Source of the DNA: Sordariomycetes sp. S80-01Y | Taxonomy: Eukaryota > Ascomycota > Sordariomycetes | Length of the DNA: 64,000 nt | Assembly: GCA_037042185.1 (NCBI GenBank) | Contig: JAXQJY010000033.1 | Coordinates: 1,984,001 to 2,048,000 of the forward strand | Direction of reading: 5' to 3' | In this document: positions 10,757 through 21,715 of the stretch, piece after piece | Layout of the letters: each line of letters opens with the position of its first letter | How positions within the stretch are numbered: position 1 is the stretch's first letter | Made by a program: the position numbers and the translations under genes | The notes under the pieces: generated by a model | The model's database searches: none | The model's input: the letters and a program-made list of their open reading frames with translations, nothing else | What the model was told of the DNA's origin: nothing

Positions 10757-13700
10757 TTAGCGCAGACCGAGGAACTTCTTCCACAGCGGTCGTTTCGCTC
10801 CATCCTCATATCCCTCTTCCTTGACGTTGTGCTGACCAACAATGGTCAAGAACACCTGGTCCAGCGTCGTCGGGCTGACACTGTAGTGCCCAATACCCAG
10901 TCTCGCCTTGTACTCTTCCAGCAGCACGATGAGGTGACCGATGGCACTTTGGCTGAGGTCCGCTTGTCCGTGCTTCGCAATCTCGGATTCGAGGCGGCCA
11001 GAGGTTTGTGCAAGGACTTCATTTGCGGATACGGAGAAGCGGAGCTGGCCGTGGTAGTGCTTCTGGTCAACCTGGGCTTGAGGGAGTGTCTCCTTGATCC
11101 AAGAGATGACTTGACCCATTTCTTCATCTGTGGTGCGCGGTGCGTTCTGGTGGACAAGGTGAATGTGGAGGGCATCGCCGAAGCGGTGACGGAGGTCATC
11201 TGGCGTGCCCATGGCAAGCATACGGCGAGCCATAATACCCGCGCGTCCAGCCAAAGCATCAGCTTCCTCCATAGAATGCGTAGTAAGGAGGATCGACCTT
11301 CCAGGGACTGTAGCAGCAAGCGTCTTCCACATGATGCGCTTGGAAGCGGCATCGAGACCCGAGGAGGGCTCGTCAAGCAACACCACGGTAGGGTTGCCCA
11401 TCAGAGCGATACCGAGGGAGAGCTTCCGCTTGTTTCCTCCGGAGAGAGCATGCGCCATGCGTGCATTGAAGGCTTCGAGTCCGACGGCGCGAAGAACAGC
11501 AGAAACCTGCTGGTCTACGTCGGGGATGCCTCGGACCTTCGCGTAGAACTCGAGATGCTCGCGCACGGTCATGTGGTCCATAGCATCAATCTGAGGACAG
11601 ACACCAAGGTTGGCTCGAGCGGCAGCCAGATTGCTGATGACAGACTCGTCTTCGACCAACACATCTCCGCCGTTGCGGGAAGGCTTGATGTCGCCACGGA
11701 TGAGAGATATGGTAGTAGATTTACCGGCACCGTTTGGACCGAGCAGAGCGAAGACTTCACCGCGCTTGATACCAAATGTGACATTGTCAACGGCGATGTT
11801 GTCCTTGAAGGCTTTGGTGAGGTGCATGACACGCAGGCCATTTTCATCAACACCCGAGCTTTCAACTCGAGTGAGCTCATTGCCAACTTCCTCGTCAGAA
11901 GCGTCACCGGATGGAGCGACTTCGTCCTTGCGGCGGAAGATTGTCTTGAAAGTGGATCCTACAGAGCCACTGTCGAGCCAGAGAAGGAGGCCAAAGAGGA
12001 GGAAGGACTGGACGATGAGGTACAAGATAGGCGAGCCGTACTGGAGGATGCCACCAGGATTGTCAGATAGCGAGTCGCCGTCGCATGCTGTCGAGAACAA
12101 GTTGACGGATAGGAAGAGCGCCCTCATCGCCGACCCAATGGGCACAACCGCCGAAATGACAAAGTGCGCAATCAAGAGGCTAGAGTCGATATTCTGGACT
12201 GGCACGTACGTCGTGATGCACATGTACGCAACCAGGTAAGCCAAGAAGCCAATAGCCTGGATACACGCCGACCACGCGTACGTAGAAAGCTGCGTTTTCG
12301 TGAACAGCGACACAACGTACGCCATAAGAATCGCGGCGAGGCCGTACAGGAAGAAGACAAGGAAGATGTACTCGACATGGTACCACACATTTGAAGCGCC
12401 CGCCCACAAGGCCGTCACGATGGCAGTGCTAACGAGTACGAAGATGAAGTCGAACAAGAGGTAGGCAATCCACAGAGGGAAGGGTCGGACACCATTCGAG
12501 TACTCAAGACCGCGGACAAAGCGACGACGCTCATTGCTGGGATAGAGGGCGAAGAAGGCGGGATAGCAAGACAAGGCGAGACCCATGTAAACAATGAGAT
12601 TCAGCGAATCGCCAGTCTGCGGGCTGAAGGGCACGTCAAAGGGAGACCAGGTTGTCTGGATGGTCTCGTTGACAAGAATCGAGTCGAGGAACTGCTGAGC
12701 GGTAATCGAGCTAGTCACAAACAGATTCGCCACCCAAGCTATGGCAGGAGCTGAGTTGTCGTCTCCGAGCCATATGCCTGTAGTCAGATTGTCGTAGTTG
12801 TCGCGGACGTACTGGTTGAACTCATCGTATGTGTCGACGATGGCCATGTTTTCGATGGCAGCTTGCCCCAGGCTTCCGCCGCCGCCGCCGCCGCCACCAC
12901 TAGAACCTCCGAACAAGGGGCCAAAGACACGGGAGAACATGTCGATAGAAAGTCTGGCAGCAGGACCAGCAAGGAATAGAACAGCTTCGTTTTCCTCTTC
13001 ACCTTGCGAAAAAGCATCCTCGGTGCCCTCGTTTGATGATTGATCAGATGGTGAGCAGCCAGGTGTCTCTTGGTTTTGGACAAAGAGGGAGGTGAGTCCT
13101 GCTGCAATGATGGGCAAGAGGAACGCAATGATGTAGGGCAAGTAGTTTCGCTTCAGAATTGTAACGCGCTTCATGAAGAGGATCATGGCTTGCTTGACGT
13201 AGCCGATGCGGTTGCCGTCCATGAGCTTAAGGCCCTCTGGTATGCCGGAGTCGTCATCCGAGGCCTTCTCGTTGAAGCCATCGCCGCGATCTGAAGTGCG
13301 GAAAGCCTCCTCATCCTTGATTTCTTCGGCGACCTGTAGGAAGACATCTTCAATGGTGGGGCCAGAGAAACGATAGTCGGGGATTTGCGCAGCTTCGAGC
13401 TCCTTGATAACCTTGGCGGACAAGGCTGACGTAGGCGAAAGGTAGGTGATCAAGTCCAAGGTCTCCTTCTTGCGCACGCCCTCCACATCAGGTGTACCCT
13501 TCAGCTCGGGCGTCTTTTGTACGATGACTCTGTACCCTCCACCAAGTCGATCCTTGAGCTCGACCGACGAGCCCTCAGCACGTAGTGTACCCTTGGAGAG
13601 GATGGCAATGTGATCAGCCAGTAGATCGGCTTCATCCAAGAAATGAGTTGTCAAGATCATGGTGCGTCTACCACGCTCGGCCAAGAGAATGTCCCAAAGC

Positions 13701-15625
13701 TTTCTCCGGGAGAGCGGGTCGATACCACTGCTAACTTCGTCAACGCAGCAAACAGCGCTTCCGCCGGTCAACATCATTCCGAGCTGCAGTTTGCGCTTCT
13801 GACCGCCAGACAGTGTCTTTGATTGAGCCTTGCGCTTCTTGGTCAAGTCAATGGCTTCGATGAGCTCGACAATTTCTTCCTTGGTAGCGCGAGCCTTGGG
13901 ACTTTTAAGGCGGTTGAAAATGTGCAGATGCTCCTCGACGGTCAAATCGTCCCAAAGAACGTTTTTCTGGGGTGCAATACCCAGACCGCCGGTTCCATCA
14001 ATGGTGATGTTACCATTGGTCAGCTTGTTCAAGCCAGCGATGGCATCGAGCGTGGTACTCTTTCCACTGCCGTTGGCACCCAGCAAAGCGACAATTTGCC
14101 CCTTGCCTGCATTCATAGTGAGCTGATCAACAGCGTACACGGGCTTTGCCGGCCTGGCTTTGGTTGCGAACAGCTTTGAGAAGAGGCCAGGGTAGTAAGT
14201 CTTGGAGAAACCCTCGAGTCGGACGGCGTTTTCGCCCAGCGTGTTGCCTTCAGAGCTGGCATACTGGAACTGACGTCCCTTGGTAGAGGTACCGTAGAGG
14301 GTACCTTCGATGACGGCACCAATCAAGGGGTAGACGAAGATCTGGACGATCAGGAGAACCCAGAAGAAAATACCGGGTAGCTCCCAAGGAGTCTGAGGCG
14401 GAATGTCGATCAGGCTGGCGGCCTTGCCCTCTCTCTCAAATCGAGCCATGAGCGTAACGAAGTACACGAAGTTGCATGGGGCGAATAGAACCGAGAGCAC
14501 AGCAACGATGCCCGTCGACGGTTGCGTGATGGATTGTGCGAGGATACCCAGGAGCAGGCTGGCCAAGATGGCGGTTATGCCACTTAGCTGAGCTCTCTTG
14601 AAGAAGGAGGCGTAGAGAATGGACATGGACGTGAAGGCTAAGCCCGCCAAAACGGTGAAGATGAGGACAATGCCATAGCTCGTGTTGACAAAGACCCCAT
14701 TGCGGACAATGAAGGACGAGATGATCCAAGCAGGAGCATAGACAACAGCGAAGGACAGGTGGTTAGAGATGATACGCGCGGCGAGAGCCATCCAAGGCTT
14801 TCGAACGGGCATCATCGCATCAACAAGTTGCGACATGCCGCTTTCGCGCTCGGTGGCGATGAAGCCCGTAAGATGATACGTGACCCAAATAACCGCAGCG
14901 ATAAAGACAACGCCCATGAAGTTGATGATGGATCGCTGGTATTGTCTGGTAATGTACTCGTCGCGCTCATCGGGGCTCAGGCTGGTGAAGGGCATCTCCT
15001 CGGTGTCGGCCAGGGGGTCATTGTCCTCGTTGTCGAGCTGGGCGATGATCGTATCGACGGCCTTTTGAACGGGAATCATGTAAATCTGCTGGGGATTGCC
15101 GGGACGGTCGACCTCAATTTCCAAACCACTGTTCGCGAAGGCAGCGTCGGTTCTGATGGTGTAGTTCCAGTAGCCACCAGAACCCTCGTCGGGCGAGGAG
15201 CGCATGACTACTGCACCAAAGCACGTCGTCACACCACGCAGACTGCTTCGGCATTCTCCAGCAATATCTCTTTCGTCTTCGAGTCGGACTACTGCCATGT
15301 CGGGGCTCGCGCGGCCAATGTTGGTCTCGAGTTGATCCAGCACGCGCTCTATGTCGCCACCGGTGTGTCCGCCGTTGACGAGCATGAACTTGTCGCGCCC
15401 GCTGTTCAGTCCAGAGCCGAATGCATCGGACAGACTTCGAATCGGCCGGGTGTCGCCGAAACCGAACTCGGCGGGAGGGACGAAGAGGTTCTTAGCGAAG
15501 CTGAAGAACGCGGACAAGATAATAGGCACGGCGAATGCCATGAAGATGGATATCGTAGGGTGTCGGAGGACATTGCAGCGCCAGTTCTTGACCATCAAGG
15601 TCCAGATCTGCTTGATGAGGGCCAT
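10757..15625 (-). CDS. ABCA-type full-size ABC transporter
   Basis: One uninterrupted exon encodes 1622 aa arranged TMD-NBD-TMD-NBD. The first membrane helix is at residues 20-45, followed by a long luminal loop and a helix block to about 460. NBD1 has Walker A GANGSGKST near residue 515, signature LSGGQKRKLQLG near 605 and Walker B VCCVDEVSSGID. The second TMD spans about 830-1215 and contains an extracytoplasmic Gly run near 910. NBD2 has Walker A GPNGAGKST near 1293, signature LSGGNKRKLSLG and Walker B VVLLDEPSSGLD. NBD1 has Val instead of Pro in the Walker B neighbourhood (DEVSS), so the two sites may differ in activity. ABCA proteins usually move lipids; the fungal substrate is unknown. 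The minus-strand leader around 15720-15850 is pyrimidine-rich. Confidence 0.95.
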   Translation of the reverse strand: MALIKQIWTLMVKNWRCNVLRHPTISIFMAFAVPIILSAFFSFAKNLFVPPAEFGFGDTRPIRSLSDAFGSGLNSGRDKFMLVNGGHTGGDIERVLDQLETNIGRASPDMAVVRLEDERDIAGECRSSLRGVTTCFGAVVMRSSPDEGSGGYWNYTIRTDAAFANSGLEIEVDRPGNPQQIYMIPVQKAVDTIIAQLDNEDNDPLADTEEMPFTSLSPDERDEYITRQYQRSIINFMGVVFIAAVIWVTYHLTGFIATERESGMSQLVDAMMPVRKPWMALAARIISNHLSFAVVYAPAWIISSFIVRNGVFVNTSYGIVLIFTVLAGLAFTSMSILYASFFKRAQLSGITAILASLLLGILAQSITQPSTGIVAVLSVLFAPCNFVYFVTLMARFEREGKAASLIDIPPQTPWELPGIFFWVLLIVQIFVYPLIGAVIEGTLYGTSTKGRQFQYASSEGNTLGENAVRLEGFSKTYYPGLFSKLFATKARPAKPVYAVDQLTMNAGKGQIVALLGANGSGKSTTLDAIAGLNKLTNGNITIDGTGGLGIAPQKNVLWDDLTVEEHLHIFNRLKSPKARATKEEIVELIEAIDLTKKRKAQSKTLSGGQKRKLQLGMMLTGGSAVCCVDEVSSGIDPLSRRKLWDILLAERGRRTMILTTHFLDEADLLADHIAILSKGTLRAEGSSVELKDRLGGGYRVIVQKTPELKGTPDVEGVRKKETLDLITYLSPTSALSAKVIKELEAAQIPDYRFSGPTIEDVFLQVAEEIKDEEAFRTSDRGDGFNEKASDDDSGIPEGLKLMDGNRIGYVKQAMILFMKRVTILKRNYLPYIIAFLLPIIAAGLTSLFVQNQETPGCSPSDQSSNEGTEDAFSQGEEENEAVLFLAGPAARLSIDMFSRVFGPLFGGSSGGGGGGGGSLGQAAIENMAIVDTYDEFNQYVRDNYDNLTTGIWLGDDNSAPAIAWVANLFVTSSITAQQFLDSILVNETIQTTWSPFDVPFSPQTGDSLNLIVYMGLALSCYPAFFALYPSNERRRFVRGLEYSNGVRPFPLWIAYLLFDFIFVLVSTAIVTALWAGASNVWYHVEYIFLVFFLYGLAAILMAYVVSLFTKTQLSTYAWSACIQAIGFLAYLVAYMCITTYVPVQNIDSSLLIAHFVISAVVPIGSAMRALFLSVNLFSTACDGDSLSDNPGGILQYGSPILYLIVQSFLLFGLLLWLDSGSVGSTFKTIFRRKDEVAPSGDASDEEVGNELTRVESSGVDENGLRVMHLTKAFKDNIAVDNVTFGIKRGEVFALLGPNGAGKSTTISLIRGDIKPSRNGGDVLVEDESVISNLAAARANLGVCPQIDAMDHMTVREHLEFYAKVRGIPDVDQQVSAVLRAVGLEAFNARMAHALSGGNKRKLSLGIALMGNPTVVLLDEPSSGLDAASKRIMWKTLAATVPGRSILLTTHSMEEADALAGRAGIMARRMLAMGTPDDLRHRFGDALHIHLVHQNAPRTTDEEMGQVISWIKETLPQAQVDQKHYHGQLRFSVSANEVLAQTSGRLESEIAKHGQADLSQSAIGHLIVLLEEYKARLGIGHYSVSPTTLDQVFLTIVGQHNVKEEGYEDGAKRPLWKKFLGLR

Positions 15626-17116
15626 GGCGGTCGGGGCTGATGCGCTCGAGGCGCGCGGTCAAGGGTGGGATTCGAGGCAGTCGGGTCGTGAGTGGGCGCC
15701 GTCAGACTATATAGAGGCCATGAGAAGAACGTGGTTAAAGGACAGTCGATGGAAGAAAGGAAAGAAGTGGTGTCGACACCAAGAGACTAAGTAATAAACA
15801 GAGTGGAGTGGAATGGAAGTGAGGGAGAGGAAGTGAAGCAAGTTGAGGCTGTGTCGCTCGTTTGGACGAGGTGGGGACTCTTGGATACTTGGCGTCTTGG
15901 TGTTTACGCAATGGACTTTTTCGACCGGACTTCGGGATTCATTCCATTGTACACTGGGCTGTCCCCCTCAGAACTAAGGTACGCCAGTTGCTGCCTGTGT
16001 CTCGTCAATGAAAAACGCAGTCAGCCCTCAATTCCTTCACCTTCGCTCCATTGGTCCTCATGGCCGTGACAGTCGTCGTCACACAGAGGGCTGAGCCTGT
16101 TGTCAGACGCTCCTTCGGGACAGCCATCGTCGCATCCCGTAAGCACCTTGCAAGCGAGGGATACGGCGGCCCAGGCTGTCTTCCTTCTGGGACCGTAGAC
16201 GAGCGTGCCAATGAGACCAGCAAGTCGACGACTGTCGCTGGGCTCCATCGACAAGCCTTTGCGCAACGTGGGCGGCCGCAGCCGCCCCAACACCGCTGTA
16301 ACTGCTTGACGAGCCAGCCAATGGCTGTTTCCAGCGCTGCGCGGCCCCATCACTTAGGGACCATAGCTAATTAAGCTTACCGCGTGGGCGACCGGCTTTC
16401 GGGTCGCTGACAAGTCCGAAGGGGAATTTCGAGTTGCTCCATGCCGCCCCGGTCATTGCCTCAACGGGTAATCGATTCTACCCGCAAATGACTGTCTGCT
16501 GGGCTTTTGTCGAGCTGTTCTGAACGAATCTACGGACCCGAACAGAGTTCGAGATTCAAGCACGATATCCCAATCTGGTAAAAGAAATTGTTCAAACTCT
16601 TCTGATGGTCGTAGTGACTCTCATGGTGAATGAAACCCTGGAATGCTTGGCGTAGATCTTCGATCTACCAAGCAATAAACACAGATAAGGTAGGCCTAGC
16701 CTCTTGGCCACCATGAGACTACCCTGGACAAAGGGGGACACGGACACGGAAGTCAGCCTACACAGAGAAGCAGCAATTTAATTGAAGCGGTATTTCTTGG
16801 GCGATAGGTTCCATAAAATGGGATAGGCATTTCACAAATCCTACATCGTGTGCTTATCACTCTCTTTGCCCACGTCTTATATGGGTTCGCGTTGGGCGCC
16901 GTGAAGTTTCAAACGAGCTTTCGGGGGACTTCATCCAGCGATCGATCGTCCATGCATCATTTGACCACTGGAAAGGGATTACTATCCGGTGTGCGCGTGA
17001 GGACATGTAGGCTGCGTGCATATTGCTACAGACTTCGTCACTACCCATCTGGCAGTCTTCACACACGGTGTGCCAAAGGGACCGCAAACCAACTCTTCCG
17101 GATTGTGAAGCCACCT
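15626..17116. other. 1.5-kb intergenic region upstream of the ABC transporter
   Basis: It contains the ABC transporter promoter and leader, which is strongly purine-rich on the plus strand from about 15720 to 15850, and the 3' flank of the MFS gene. Open frames at 16005-16374 lie in a GC-rich patch on both strands and have no supporting features. Confidence 0.5.
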
Positions 17117-18904
17117 TCATAACCGACCTTCAATGTGGGTTAGGCTAGCCGGTATTTTGAACAAAGACAACGCTGTTGCCACTATTAATCCCACGAGAGC
17201 GAAGACGAAATAGGGCAAGCCCTGCCATGCGCCGCCTTTCTCGAGCCCTTTGCCCAGCAGCCATGCAATCGCGGGGGTTCCAATCAGAGAGAGCACCGTC
17301 TCCACCATTGACATTGTTGTATTGACAGTTGCGAGCATTTGCGGCTCAACCAAAGCTGTAATAACGGCACGGCATTGTGAGCTGTAGCCGGCGCTGAGTC
17401 CGAACACTACCAAGGCAAGTATCAGCATCCTTGGCACCTGTGCTACAGCCAACAGAAGCGATCCAAGGATTATGAAAGCGCTGGAAATTCTCGCCAGCTG
17501 GAGATCACGTTTGACGGGGTTGATGCCAAATCTCTTGGTCATGACCCAGGAACCAAAGGGCAAGATCAGCAGAAGCATGATGCAAGAGGCAATCCTGGAT
17601 ACTGAGACAGCATACGTCGCCTGTATTTTCTGTCAGAGATTATGAAGATTGCAAAGGAAACGGTGCTGACCTTGGACCAGTTCCAGGAGAAGCGAGCAGA
17701 AATGTACTGCAGCGCATACATGAACATGCCTAGTCCGATCGGCTTCACCAGACCCTCGCACAGGACAAGGAGCATGATATGAGGGGAAGAAAGTATGAAG
17801 CGCCAAACTTTCATGCTGTCGGACTGCAGCGTCTTCCAAGCCTGGGTTAAGAAGCCGTGGTCAGGAGCCGCCGGCAACGCAGCCACGGGTGCCCCTGTTC
17901 GACCAGACAGAAGACTATCGCTGGGTTGGTCGCCTTCTGAAGCAGCTCTAGCATTATCTTTCCACCGGAAAGTATTGGTCTCCGGTATGAGAAATGCGAC
18001 AAAGACGCCTAGGACCGAGACGGCCTCGCCTATCCAGGCGGGCAGCCATGGATCGATGGCCATGAGCCACGCCGAGACGGGGCTCAGGACAGCATTGAGG
18101 ACCAGAACAAGAGCCTGCATCTGGTAGAAGACCGGCGCGCGCTCAGCAACTGGAGTGACGTCGGATATCATGGTGTACACCATGGCGCTTGCCATCGAAG
18201 GTCCGCCTCCGATGAACAAAAGCACAGCTCCAGGCACCATGGACCAAATGGGTAAGATGTCGTTCAAGAAGACTGCTGGATCAAACAATGGACCTGAAAA
18301 TTGTCTGTGGAAAGTTACTTACGGACTAGCATACACCATGTGGTAACCAAGGCTATCCCGAGAATGGCCATGAAGAGGACAGGACGTCGTCCAAACTTAT
18401 CGGCGACAATACCGTACGGCACTTGCACGATGAGTCCTTGCAGAAGTCAGCCTGGGTAGTCTCCATCCTAAGAAAGGGAGACTCACGGCACAACATCTGC
18501 GCAACCATCTTCATCGACTTTAGATTCGCAAGCGCCTGTTGGACCTCTGCCGTCTTGCATCTGCCATCGCCGACACCATCTTTGCCAATCGGGTGATCTG
18601 GGAAGCGGTCTCGACAGATAACATCTTCCATGAGTTGCTGCATCGGGGCATCCATGATAAAGGTGCCCACGTCGATGACGAAGAGGAAGATGGCACACAT
18701 GGATATTACCTTGTACTTCACCGCGGCATGTGGCAGCATGTCCGCTGGAAGATCCGTCGCCAGCAGTGGCGTTCGTTCCGAGGCTCGAAAATGTCCTGGC
18801 GAGTCCGCATTGTCAATACTGGCACTTCGTCTGCCGACACCATCTTCGCGATCCGCATACTCGGCAGCTGGGTGTCCGTTCTGATGGGAGTCGGGAGGCG
18901 TCAT
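17117..18904 (-). CDS. MFS transporter (SLC46/tetracycline-resistance-like)
   Basis: Four exons: 18487..18904, 18335..18436, 17671..18293 and 17117..17620, giving 548 aa. The acidic, polar N-terminus of about 55 residues precedes the first helix (CAIFLFVIDVGTFI). A long luminal segment follows with C-rich DAPMQQLMEDVICRDR, then PYGIVADKFGRRPVL, the classic loop 2-3 motif of the facilitator superfamily. A charged central loop (about residues 280-320) separates two six-helix halves. The family is like metazoan SLC46 and fungal drug:H+-like exporters; the substrate cannot be told. The second intron is odd: 18294..18334 (GTATGC donor) is only 41 nt, and the better-looking GTAAGT donor at 18322 would leave 29 nt. 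Both are in phase and differ by four residues. Confidence 0.86.
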
Positions 18905-19712
18905 GCCTCAGATCTCGCTGCGGCGTCGCAGGCGACCCTGTAAAACTGATTAATGTTTAACCAGCACGAAAGATATAATTGCGATAGAATGTGAAGTAAA
19001 TAAAGAAGATCGAATCGTTCAAGCATAGATCTGTCTGCAATGAAGAAGCAATGATGCAGGTTGAAGGTTGAGACGAGGCTGGCTTGATACCTCAGGTATT
19101 GGCCCGGAGCCGAGATTCGGGCCAGTAGTTGAGCTGCATGACGCACTGCGCTGAACGCGGAAAGGTGGACCACCTCACTCGATCCTGGCCCGCAGCGGTT
19201 CGTTGCTACGGTCTCTGCACCAATACAGCCTCAATGAATTTCCTGACAATGGAAGAAGTTGAACTCGATGGCGCTCGGGTTTCAGAAGACATCATCTTTG
19301 TGTGACGCCACCACGGACGCCCTGGGATACAGCGACGCCTGACTGCTCGCTCATTTCGCCATATTCAATATCCTTCGCAAACTGCTGTTGAGATCACAAG
19401 TCGAGATCGCTGGCTGGAAAATGCGTTCTTCTGAGAGGACTGAGCTTCCGAACGATGCTCTACCTATAAGTCATAAGATACAAAAGGACAGGGGCTGACC
19501 GTGCCGCTCATCCTTGACTACAAACACCTTACGCGGGTTCGCGCATTCGTGACACGAGGCGTAAATACATGGTATGTCCTTATCATACTATGTCGGCCAC
19601 GCTGTTTTACGGAGAATTCGGCCAATCTGAAGTCCATACAGCTGCCGGAACTTAAGCCCCCCCGGGAGAGACGTAGAAGTCTTCTATCTGTAATAAATCC
19701 CGCCGTGCTGCA
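18905..19712. other. Intergenic region, same-strand genes
   Basis: This is upstream of the MFS gene and downstream of the carrier gene. Nothing recognisable was found; open frames are under 130 codons and lack support. Confidence 0.5.
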
Positions 19713-21093
19713 TCATCGAGCCTCTGCTTTCAAAGCACGTTGGGAGGCTGCTGAATTGACCGTCACCTCTGTGGCGGGCATCTTCCACTGGGTCAACCTC
19801 CGCAGCTGCTCCATGAAAACGAATGTCAGGACAGTATGGGGTCTGGCGTCGTTAGTTACAACGCGCAAGGTGAGATAGTCGACCAAAGGAGTTCTCACGT
19901 TAAGCGCAGCCACGCCGGGAGCCACCCCTTCATCAGAAAGCGAGGCCCCTCCTCTCGGAGACTGGTCTGAATAATTTGTAGGATTCCCTGTTCATGGTTC
20001 AGCCTCTCCACTTGAAGGTTCGAAGGTGTCGCATACCGCACCGCCCGAGGCGCTCTGGATTCTGCTCTTGAGCACGTCGGCTGGGGCACAGATGGTCGTC
20101 GCCACGGTGCCTGCACTGAGAGACGCGAGTGTATGAGTGCCGACATCATCTTTCAAACCGAACGTGCTAAGCAGGTGGTGCTTTGCAGTTGAGTACCTGT
20201 GAGGCCTTTCAGCAACAATCGATGCTAACTTGTAACCAAGACTCACGTTGCGATCTGTCCAACGTCTAAGAGAGTTAGCCAAATAACTAGAGAATATAGG
20301 CCTTCACTTACTCATCAAAATGCTTCGGGTGATGTTTGCGCTCACACCCCGACTGAATGTGGCGATACCCTCGTCTCGACCTACTCGATACAAGCCATGG
20401 ATGGCATTCGAGTAGCCGAATCTTTCTGCAACAGGCTTTGCGCCGTCGGCACACATGCGAACAAGCACGATCTAGACAGTCAATACCTCAGGGAATGACC
20501 ATGTCAGAAACGGGCCGTACCTCAGCTGGGTTCCCTATCATACCGGCCATGCCGCCCGCCAGACCTGCGCACGCAATAGTCCAGGGCATAGATAGCTTGT
20601 CCTGGCCGCTCCATTGCTTTGCACGTTCCGCAACAATGTTGTACAAGCCAAAACGGGCCGTCGAATACGTCGATTGTCTCAGAATTGAGGCTGAAAGTCC
20701 TCCCCATAGCGACGTGACACCTGAAGATATAGTCTTAGCATGCATGGTAACGCTATGGTTCTGATGCGGGCCGTAAACTCACCATCGCGCATGGCGAAGC
20801 CTTGTAAGGCTCTGAACATAGGCTCCCTTGACTTTAGCACTTGCATGCGACTGGAGATGTTAGCCAAGGATGGTCTCGGAGCGTGTAGACCACTCTTACT
20901 ATTTGGTCTGGTCAAGTGGATGAGCTGAGATTGTCAGCCGCCTTTCTCGTGTGAGTCTCAGATATACTTACTGAAGCAGACAGCCATCGACGCTGCAGCA
21001 CCGCTGAATGACAACATTAGCAGATCTCTAGTCACGTATCTTCTCGGAGAATTACCCCAGCCAGAATGGCTCTTTGGGCTTTGAAGGAGCCAT
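19713..21093 (-). CDS. DIC1: Mitochondrial dicarboxylate carrier
   Basis: This inner-membrane carrier exchanges dicarboxylates such as malate or succinate for phosphate. Ten exons give 306 aa: 21056..21093, 20972..21003, 20900..20924, 20783..20850, 20521..20720, 20312..20471, 20247..20265, 20037..20196, 19899..19987 and 19713..19842. All nine introns are 46-62 nt with GT...AG ends, and the exons sum exactly to 307 codons. The three tripartite carrier signatures are present: THPLDQTKYRMQ, GNPAEIVLVRM and CAPADVLKSRIQ. The C-terminal EEGPRFLMKGWLPAWLRL closely follows yeast Dic1. The first three exons and the seventh are micro-exons (38, 32, 25 and 19 nt), so gene finders easily miss this locus. 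The divergent neighbour is an AhpD-like gene. Confidence 0.92.
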
Positions 21094-21715
21094 GTCGTGT
21101 TGGCGAGATCTTGCTGCAAATTACCAGGGACGTCGGGATTCAAGGTGGTCAGACTCGGTACAACGATGGAACAAGAGACTTAGATGACGACCTCGCACTA
21201 TGAAAGTCGCAACTTCTTTGTACGACGCGTGATACTCGTTCGCGCAGCACGATGCGCGGCTCCATTCCCAGAATCACTTGCGGAGGACACCTGATACCGG
21301 GCCTTGTTCTAGGAAGCGAGCGGCCCCCTCCCCATCCCCTTGCCTGGTTCTCCGCATGGCCGATGGGGGTCACTTCTCCGCGCGTGGCGGGTTCCAAATC
21401 AAGGCCCATCTTGGCTCTTTTCTTGCAGGGGGAAACATCGTGAAATTCGGCGTCAAGATAAAGGGCCGAAGGCGTTGGGCTGTGGGGGAACCCCGCCGCT
21501 CACACCATGTGCGTGATGAAGGGGAGTCGGGACGTAGAAGTGGGATCCGACCACCTGGGCCTCGGCATCGACTTTTGCTGTCCGACATCGCTTTGGAGCG
21601 AAATGTCAATCGAGCATGGACGACCAAAACCATCATCGCAGACGCCAGCAGCACAGCAACGCGACTCGCCACCGACTTCTTGCTACTCTCTTCTTCTTCA
21701 CCGTAGACAATTACA
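21094..21715. other. Divergent promoter region
   Basis: The 622 bp lie between the carrier start and the AhpD-like start. A long open frame at 21278..21706 (+) ends before the AhpD-like start and has no recognisable content; I treat it as promoter and leader sequence. Confidence 0.5.

Noticed and set aside
10829-12070. 413-codon open frame antisense to the ABC transporter
   Set aside because: It mirrors the NBD2 coding sequence, has no family resemblance and lacks a promoter; it is a codon-bias shadow.
14759-15640. 293-codon open frame antisense to the ABC transporter N-terminus
   Set aside because: Same reason: opposite strand of a strongly supported gene, with composition typical of reverse-frame shadows.
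21278-21706. 142-codon frame between carrier and AhpD-like genes
   Set aside because: Basic, low-complexity translation, ends just before the AhpD-like start, and sits in a divergent promoter.
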